From the NCBI GenBank assembly GCA_039707465.1, contig CM077643.1, positions 318,933,919 through 318,997,918 of the forward strand: DNA of 64,000 nucleotides, written 5' to 3'. The DNA is from Rhabdophis nuchalis (Eukaryota; Chordata; Lepidosauria; Squamata; Natricidae). Each line of letters starts with the position of its first letter. The first letter of the stretch is position 1. Made by a program: the position numbers and the translations under genes. Shown piece by piece: positions 57,346 to 64,000 of the stretch. Below the pieces are notes generated by a model. That model did not search any database and was not told the origin of the DNA. It saw nothing but the letters and a program-made list of their open reading frames with translations.

Positions 57346-58613
57346 ACTTGTATATAAGTGTATATATTTTATCCTGTTCTTCATCAGAAAAGGTTCAGTT
57401 CAGAGGTGACCACAGAACCTACTATAAGAGCTATGACCCCTGTTCTCTCTCATAGTCATCTGCTCATCCTCCTTTGGTTTACATCAGTTTGGCCAACAAG
57501 AGTTAACTCCTAGAGCCTATAGGGAAGAAAGGTGGAACCCTAGAAGAAAGGGACAAGAAACCAAGAACAAGATTGCTTGCAGTTTGGTAACCCCACTGCA
57601 CCCCAAGATAGTACTGTAAATGTCAATCTACCTTCTCATGTACTCAGATATTCTATGTATACATATATCTACTCAGAGGTAATCCTCACTGAATTCTACT
57701 TTAAACTTTGGTGCTATCTGTGAAATTGGCAGAGCTTCCAGAATAGTTGAGAGGGCATAATTCTGCAGCTGAACCAGAAAGGTATGCCTTGCGCAGTTAT
57801 CATAGCAGGGTTGATTTCCATTCAGTGCACCTTGGTTTGACTTACTTGAAAGTCTAGCTACTGAACCTTGGTAAGATTTGATTTTGTAGAGCAGTCACTG
57901 AGGAGAAGTGGATTAGGTTTTTTTCCCAGCAAAGAGGAGGTTGGCAAATCTAACACTTCCAAATGAAATGATAGGGCTTCCTTGCTGCCATCAAATATTA
58001 CTACTTTATAGTGGTAGTTTGTGTGTGTGTGTACAAAGAATGTTAAAGAGGTGTGTCTATTCTGCTTTTCCAATTCTACTATTTGGTTCCTTATATCCTA
58101 TGCAAACGAAGAGAGAGAATCTTCACATATTCTGCTAGTAAATACGTACTGATACCCTGAGAAATAAGTTAATATATATTCATAATATTAGAGAGGTCAA
58201 AAAGAAGTGATAAACAGGACACAGAGAAAATGATATGTGATATTAATGGTGAACTTCACAAAATCATTGTTGGTTTGGAAGCCTCTGCTAAGCTATTCCT
58301 TCTGATGATACTGAGTTGCAGCTTTCAACCTCCCAAAACATTGGCACAAATGAGTCTTTTTCTGGATTTGCGGGTTTTCCAAGGTGGTGTTGTGCGGGCT
58401 CTGAAAAGACGACATATACCAGAATGCATCATGAGGACATAAAGCAAAGCCCACAAAATGCATACATGCATCTAATATTGAGACACATAAGGGCAAAGTT
58501 TGCATCCTATTGTTACCAAATGTTCTCCTTGTGGCTACTTGCAGAAGGCTACGCAGTGCCAAGGGATGATCTTGTTCCTTCAGCAGGCCAAAGTTTGGAA
58601 TATGTACCTGAAT
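57346..58613. other. Intergenic sequence, nothing recognised
   Basis: The 142-codon minus-strand open frame at 58293-58721 runs into the next hAT element and has no recognisable domain. Confidence 0.4.
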
Positions 58614-58949
58614 CAGAGGTGGTATTAAACAGGTCCTGACCAGTTCTGGAAAACAGGTAGGGGACATTTTGAGTAGTTGGGAGAACCGGTAAATATCACC
58701 TCTGACTAGTCCCGCCCCCATCTATTCTCTGCCTCCCCAGCTGATCAGGAGGGAATGGGGATTTTCCAGTAACCTTCCCCTGGAGTGAGGAGGAAATGTA
58801 GATTTTACAGTAACCTTCCCCTGGAGTGGGGTGGGAATGGAGATTTTACAGTATCCTTCCCCTGCCACGCCTACCAAGCCATGCCCATGCTACGCCCACC
58901 AAGCCACGCCCACAGAACCAGTAGTAAAAATTTTTGAATAGCACCACTG
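58614..58949. mobile_element. Non-autonomous hAT element, CAGNGGTGGG family
   Basis: Starts cagaggtggtattaaacagg and ends ttttgaatagcaccactg. The 8-bp duplication acctgaat is exact (58606-58613 and 58950-58957). The interior has a near-duplicate block 'agtaaccttcccctggagtg' at about 58770 and 58820, and the 'ccacgcccacagaaccagta' end. Confidence 0.92.
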
Positions 58950-60039
58950 ACCTGAATCTTGACAAAGCAGTGAACAAAAGAGAGCCTTCAAACTAACACT
59001 GATAGTGTTTCCTAGTTTAGTTAATGAGCTCAAAGAGCACCAAAGATCTCTCATTTTAATCTTCAACTACAAATATTCTTCTTATTAAAAAAAAAACTTC
59101 TCTGAGGTAGCACTATACCTTGGGAGCTATGTCTAGTGCTAATACTATGCTTTTTGATTCCAAGAGAAAACGTTTTTATAGCTTATGTATTTAAAGTACT
59201 TGGGGATTGTATCTTATCAAATTCTCCATTATGTGAAAAGTTATTGTCCAATGTATTCTATTTTTATTACGTGCAGTCAGATTTAATCTTGTCATATAAT
59301 TTTCAAATATTTATGAGTACTGTCCTGAGATTTGTTTCTGAACCAAGGTACAACTAAACATTATTAAAATGCTTAACTAGCGAATGGGGTTATTCATTTA
59401 AATAAAGAGTCATTCACACCTTTTCACAATTTGAAAATGATTCAGAAGTACTCTGGATTTCATGTGAGCAGGAAACCTTTGCTGTTCATCAAAGCAGCCT
59501 ATGGTTTTTCAGGGTTTTGCTAAAAAAAAAAGGTGCTGCTATTTTAAGAGTCCTATTAACATTTAAAGTTCCTATAGATTCTCTCAAGCAGTAGCTCCTT
59601 TTACTTTCATGAGGAAGCCTTATAAAATTTGAACTGCTTTAATGAGCAGCCGAGAAAGTCTGTGCTCCTCTGAGGTCTAAAGCGCTCTCAACTCATTTTT
59701 GAATTATCCATGGCTCCAAAAAAATGTAATTAATTAAACTAATAATTTAGATGATTTATTTAAATGAACTTCTCCTGGATAAACGATCAAACTTGGCTTT
59801 TGGGCAAGCTCTTAACAGGCCAAACTTCAAAAAGTGGGTGGGTCAGAACAAAACAGGAAATTTCTTTAGAATGAAAGGGAATTAATTTGTCCATTGAATA
59901 TCTTCGATTATCTCTGGATTCATAGTCAAAGTCTTTGCCAATTTTAAGATGCGTGGAATTTTAGATTCCCTCAACATTTGCTAAGGTTGAAAAATGACGA
60001 TCTGGAAAGTACCTTCTTGTGTTCAAAGATTAGTGAGTA
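58950..60039. other. Intergenic sequence
   Basis: A worn palindromic hAT MITE trace lies near 59928-59998 ('gccaattttaagatgcgtgg'). The 59590-59800 block is complex, with 'gtaattaattaaactaataa', and is a weak candidate conserved element. Confidence 0.4.
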
Positions 60040-60414
60040 CAGGTGTTCCCGAATTACAACAGTTCATTTAGTGATTGTTCAAAGTTACAACGGCACTGAA
60101 AAAAGTGACACGACTTTACAACCGTTCCAGCATCCCCATGGTCACATGATCAAAATTCGGATGCTTGGCAATTGATTTATATTTATGAAAATTGCAGTGT
60201 TGCAAGATGACCTTTTGCGAACTTATGACATGTAAAGTCGAATGGGGAAGGCAGATTCATGTAATAACCCTGCAACTAACTTAACAACTGCACTGATTCA
60301 CTTAACAACTGTGGCAAGGAAGGTCAAAATATGGGGCCAAACTCACTTAACAACTGTCTTGCTCATCAATGGAAATTTTGGGCTTAATTGTAGTCATAAG
60401 TCAAGGACTTCCTT
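60040..60414. mobile_element. MITE of the GGTAGTCCTTGACTTA family, TA flanks
   Basis: Starts caggtgttcccgaattacaa and ends aagtcaaggacttcctt, with TA at 60038-60039 and 60415-60416. The interior 'cacttaacaactgtggcaag' and 'cgaacttatgac' match the family; orientation is opposite to the copy at 6700. Confidence 0.82.
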
Positions 60415-63388
60415 TATAGAAAGTAACCAAGAGACAAGGGCCTTGCATCAAAACCGTAACATTAATCTTAATGTATTTATGCACTTAATTCACTCTCTCA
60501 ATTCTTATGGTAGGATGCAGTGACTAAATGCCAAACTAAATATGAAATATAAACTTGATATTGTGCCGTAACTGCTGTCTTTATAGAATTGAAGAGTGGT
60601 CCAATCTGTGTCAGGATCACCATGCATGAGAAACAGAGTCTTGATCTTGTCATTGATACAACCTAAGACTACTCATTTCAGAGCTACATGCCTACTGGAA
60701 ATTCAGGTTGTACATCTCTGCTTTAAATACACCTAAATGGCTTCTTTTGTTAGGCAAAAGCTCCTTTGAGGGGGGTTGGGGAAAATCAGATAGCGAGACC
60801 TATTTCGAACTAGATGGCAATTTTATCATGTGAAAAAATTTAATAGAATGAAACATGATACCCCTCCAGCCATCTCTTTCTTCAGCGCCAAATGTGTAAT
60901 TTAAAGTGCATACACACTTTTCTTTTAACAAAACCACACATTTGGCACACAAAAGGCTACTATGTGGATCCTCTGTATTCAGAATTAGCATATTTATACT
61001 GATAACTAATAACCAAAGGAGACCACTGAATTTTTTTGTTCCTGGGAACTAATCTAGCTGGCCAGGAGACTAAATACTGTACATACTGTACTGTATTAAA
61101 TACTGTACTGTTGATCTGAGCTAATGAGCAACCTAGTGACTGATAGGAACTGGGTCTCTATTGTAGAGAGCCAGACTGCAATCTGTTGTATGATCTACTA
61201 ATCCACTAATAGTTAATGTGTGGTTAGGGATACACCACAGCAAAGGGAGCTGAATGGGTTTAACCCGCCACTTTACGATACTATTCAGTGGAAATAGATT
61301 AATTCAACTACATAACTCAATATATTGACGAAGCATTTAATCTCTGTAATTGGGGGTACTGACAGCATGAGATGGGAACACGACAAACCTTGACCTTGGA
61401 ATAATGCAAAGCAAAAAAAAAGTTCTCCCCATATGACAGGATCCACTTTAAACTCTTAAAATATGGGATTCCAACATTACTGCCTGCTTCAAAAACCCAT
61501 GTTTGATATATACTTTAAATTTCCTCCAGCATTCAGAAAGAAGCACAAAAATGAAAGCTTGCAAGATTCGTTTCCCTTTTTTTTTTCCTTCCAGAGATGG
61601 AGATGTCAACATTTCATTTCCCTAAAATGCATCTAATGCTCCGTCAAGAGTTTTTCCTTGTCAGCTCATGTGATAAGGGAGGTTTGCTGCAAGCAGCTGC
61701 AAAAAATCAGGTGGTCTTTCTTTCCATGAAACAGGAAATGGAGTCATTGAATATTCCCTCCCTCCCCCCCCCCCTTTAATTATTCTGCTGGAAAGGCAGA
61801 CAGTTTGGCAAGGAAAGAGACCTACAAGGTCTACTGCAAAGTGAAGATGATTTTCTTTCTCCCTGTTCATCTCTAACTGCAGTGGCGTTGTGCAAAAGTT
61901 CCTGAATGGTTCATGCTTTTGTTTGCTTGTTTCTGCTTCCATGCTCGAGGGCATAAATCCACTTTATACTCCAAAACCTGGTTCTAGAATGTGGAGTGGC
62001 AGGCAGTCAAATTTTATGTGCAAGAATGAATCTATCAAATCATCACCTCTCTTCAAGTTCACATTGGTTGACAGCCTCATTAGTGAGTGCAGTTATTGAG
62101 TATCGGGGAACAGAGACATGTTTTCATTCTTTAGGACTCCAGGTTAATAACACCCTCTTGATAATAAATTGTTCAAGATAAAGAAGTTGGTCAGAAAACA
62201 CTTTGAAGGCAACTCAAATAAATAAGCATGATGTCTCTAAGCAGAGGCAGATACATGTTAATGTATCTGATTAATTTCATTCATTCCCCCCCCCCCCATT
62301 CATTCTCAACCTCAATCAATCCCCTACAGGATGAAGACCTCTTCAGCTACTTTCCAACTGCTTATATGGAGATAAATAGGGAGGGTGAATAAATCTGCAT
62401 TATTTAGTGTTAATTTAATTCAGATTTACCTCTTCTCACGTAACCTTCAATAAACAGGAGCTACAGGATTGTCATGTGCAACATTTGTGGGGGGGAGAGA
62501 AAAGCCTAGGGCTATATCCTTACCATTTGAAACTTTGAAGTCAGCGCTCCAATACGCCTGCGATTTAACAGGTGTGTGTGTTTTTTTATTATAATAAAGG
62601 AAATAAGTCTGCCACTGTTTTAGATATTTCTGATTAGTTACAATTTGCTTTCCACTTGGGGTACAACAGGGTTGGATTATATCTCAGGTGTAGAAAATTA
62701 AAACACGTTTCTGCAAATTGAGTTTTGCTACTTTTAAAAAGCTGTGGTTTTTGTGTTTACCAGATACAGTAAACACAAAAAGGTACCCTGAGTAGATAGT
62801 CAAGAGACCCTGAATACAAAACCAGAGTAATGGGAACTGCATCATAAGATTGTTCTTATGTAGAGAGAATATTAATAAAGGAGAATATATGCTCATCAGG
62901 GATGAAATGTGGAGTTCTTGATGCTCTACAAACAGCTTGGCTGTTTGCTTGCAGTCATTTCATTACCTGACCAGGTAACATCTTCAGTGCTAGAAAAGAG
63001 GGGGGGTTGCTTTCTGTTTATGTAACTGCCAAAGATGGGTGTGTGTGTTGTTTTGTCCTTGGTACATCCTTGATTAGGTCATTGTTTACAGCTTGATTGT
63101 TTGTCTGAGTTGATAGTTCCTTGATTAGAGATTTGTTTACTTATTAATTGTTTGTCTGATATTATTTCTGATGTTAATCCAGTCTGTCTGTTAAGGACAG
63201 AGAGGAAGATTAGCACAGTGCCTCCATGAACATCCAGTGGCAGTCAGAAAACACAATGAAAATTTCTTAATTTCATCAACACATGGGCAGATTTAACCAT
63301 AGTTTCAAATAGGAAACTGTGAGCATTCTAGACCAAGGTAAATCCACAAACTCTAGGGAATTTCTGGAAGTTTTAAGCCCCAATTAAG
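60415..63388. other. Intergenic sequence, nothing recognised
   Basis: About 3 kb without defined elements. C-runs occur near 61761-61773 and 62286-62297. A 'tactgta' direct repeat cluster lies near 61073-61112. Confidence 0.4.
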
Positions 63389-63554
63389 GGAGGAAGCATA
63401 CTGCTCTCCTTTATTGATTGACTTATTTATTGATCAGCTCAAAAACGTAACACACACACACACACACACACATATATACACTCCTGAGAATATTACGTTT
63501 TTGAGCTGATCAATAAATAAGTCAATCAATAAAGGAGAGCAGTATGCTTCCTCC
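63389..63554. repeat. 62-bp perfect inverted repeat with (CA)n spacer
   Basis: Left arm 63389-63450 (ggaggaagcatactgctctc ... aaaaacgtaa) and right arm 63493-63554 are exact reverse complements. The 42-nt spacer is a (CA)n run plus 'tatatacactcctgagaata'. There are no genes or transposase nearby. Confidence 0.93.
63451..63472. repeat. (CA)n microsatellite in hairpin spacer
   Basis: About 11 CA units in the loop region of the inverted repeat. Confidence 0.93.
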
Positions 63555-63557
63555 AGA

Positions 63558-63621
63558 ACATACATACATACATACATACATACATACATACATACATACA
63601 TACATACATACATACATACAT
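63558..63621. repeat. (CATA)n microsatellite
   Basis: About 16 uninterrupted tetranucleotide units directly after the right arm of the inverted repeat. Confidence 0.95.
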
Positions 63622-64000
63622 TCATTCTGGAGGAATATTCTCAGTAGTGTATTTGAACCTTCTATGAGTTAAGGGGCAATGCCCTTATTCTTATGTGTTG
63701 TTGTGACTTCTTCCTGACAACCAAAGAAAAGAAACTATGGAATAGGAGAGAAGTATAGTAATTAACAAATAATGTTTTCTTAGAAGCCATTCCATGCACC
63801 CTGGAGGGCCCTGTTCTTAGTTGAAGACACAGCTGGTGCTAGTTATTCAGCAGGACAGGTCAATGGACAACTCTTGAACTTTATATTTCAACGATCCAGC
63901 TCTAGTCTGGAGAAAAAGCTTTTCCTTATTATTTTTCACTGACATACTGTAGGCAACGCTGACAAATAGTTCTTAGGATGAATAAATCTATTATTATCTC
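63622..64000. other. Intergenic sequence, nothing recognised
   Basis: Starts 'ttctggaggaatattctcag', which is complementary to pieces at the right-arm end (cctccagaa) and the spacer (ctgagaatatt). The rest is unrecognised. Confidence 0.45.

Overview
The window is nuclear DNA of a squamate reptile, most likely a snake. It is AT-rich, intron- and desert-like, and dominated by transposable elements. Clade evidence: a Sauria-type SINE (49711-49965), other tRNA-derived squamate SINEs, BovB/RTE-like and CR1/L2-like LINE 3' ends, and many short non-autonomous hAT elements, including one with CAGNGGTGGG ends and 'ccacgcccacc' GC-rich interiors that I associate with snake genomes. Nothing prokaryotic is present.

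Only one protein-coding segment is well supported: the terminal coding exon of PACRG (Parkin co-regulated gene) on the + strand at 30969-31129. It has an upstream polypyrimidine tract and AG acceptor, a TAA stop, and a ~300-nt 3' UTR ending near an AATAAA at 31406. PACRG is an axonemal inner-junction protein. Positions 1-30968 are therefore the 3' part of its last intron, and 31430-64000 is the downstream intergenic region (in other amniotes, towards QKI).

Intron (1-30968): a rearranged Tc1 element (409-1629); a hAT element built partly from other repeats (2092-2594); a solo LTR with 5-bp target duplications (3143-3522); MITEs with TA duplications (5763-6255, 6700-7092); palindromic hAT MITEs with 8-bp duplications (7366, 13478, 28393); a BovB-like relic (10180-10790); a 0.5-kb hAT element (11930-12424); another hAT element (20083-20569); and a very old antisense LINE (about 22560-25380) with recognisable endonuclease and reverse-transcriptase relics, split by a younger poly(A) retrocopy.

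Downstream (31430-64000): a candidate conserved stretch directly after the gene, then a cluster of LINE 3' ends (34115, 37775, 38530, 41469, 50806, 54322, 56860), hAT elements with clean 8-bp duplications (32136, 36788, 37218, 40916, 43060, 45829, 50410, 54817, 58614), an L1 3' end inserted inside a hAT element (35498-35875), more TA MITEs (44639, 46540, 60040), a probable second solo LTR (41983-42279), large microsatellites (49461, 57024), and a 62-bp perfect inverted repeat (63389-63554).

I found no evidence for a new gene system. The most interesting material is repeat biology: composite and nested DNA transposons whose target duplications can be read directly, a fold-back Tc1 copy, and microsatellites growing from retrotransposon tails. 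Family names beyond superfamily level are from memory and were not searched.
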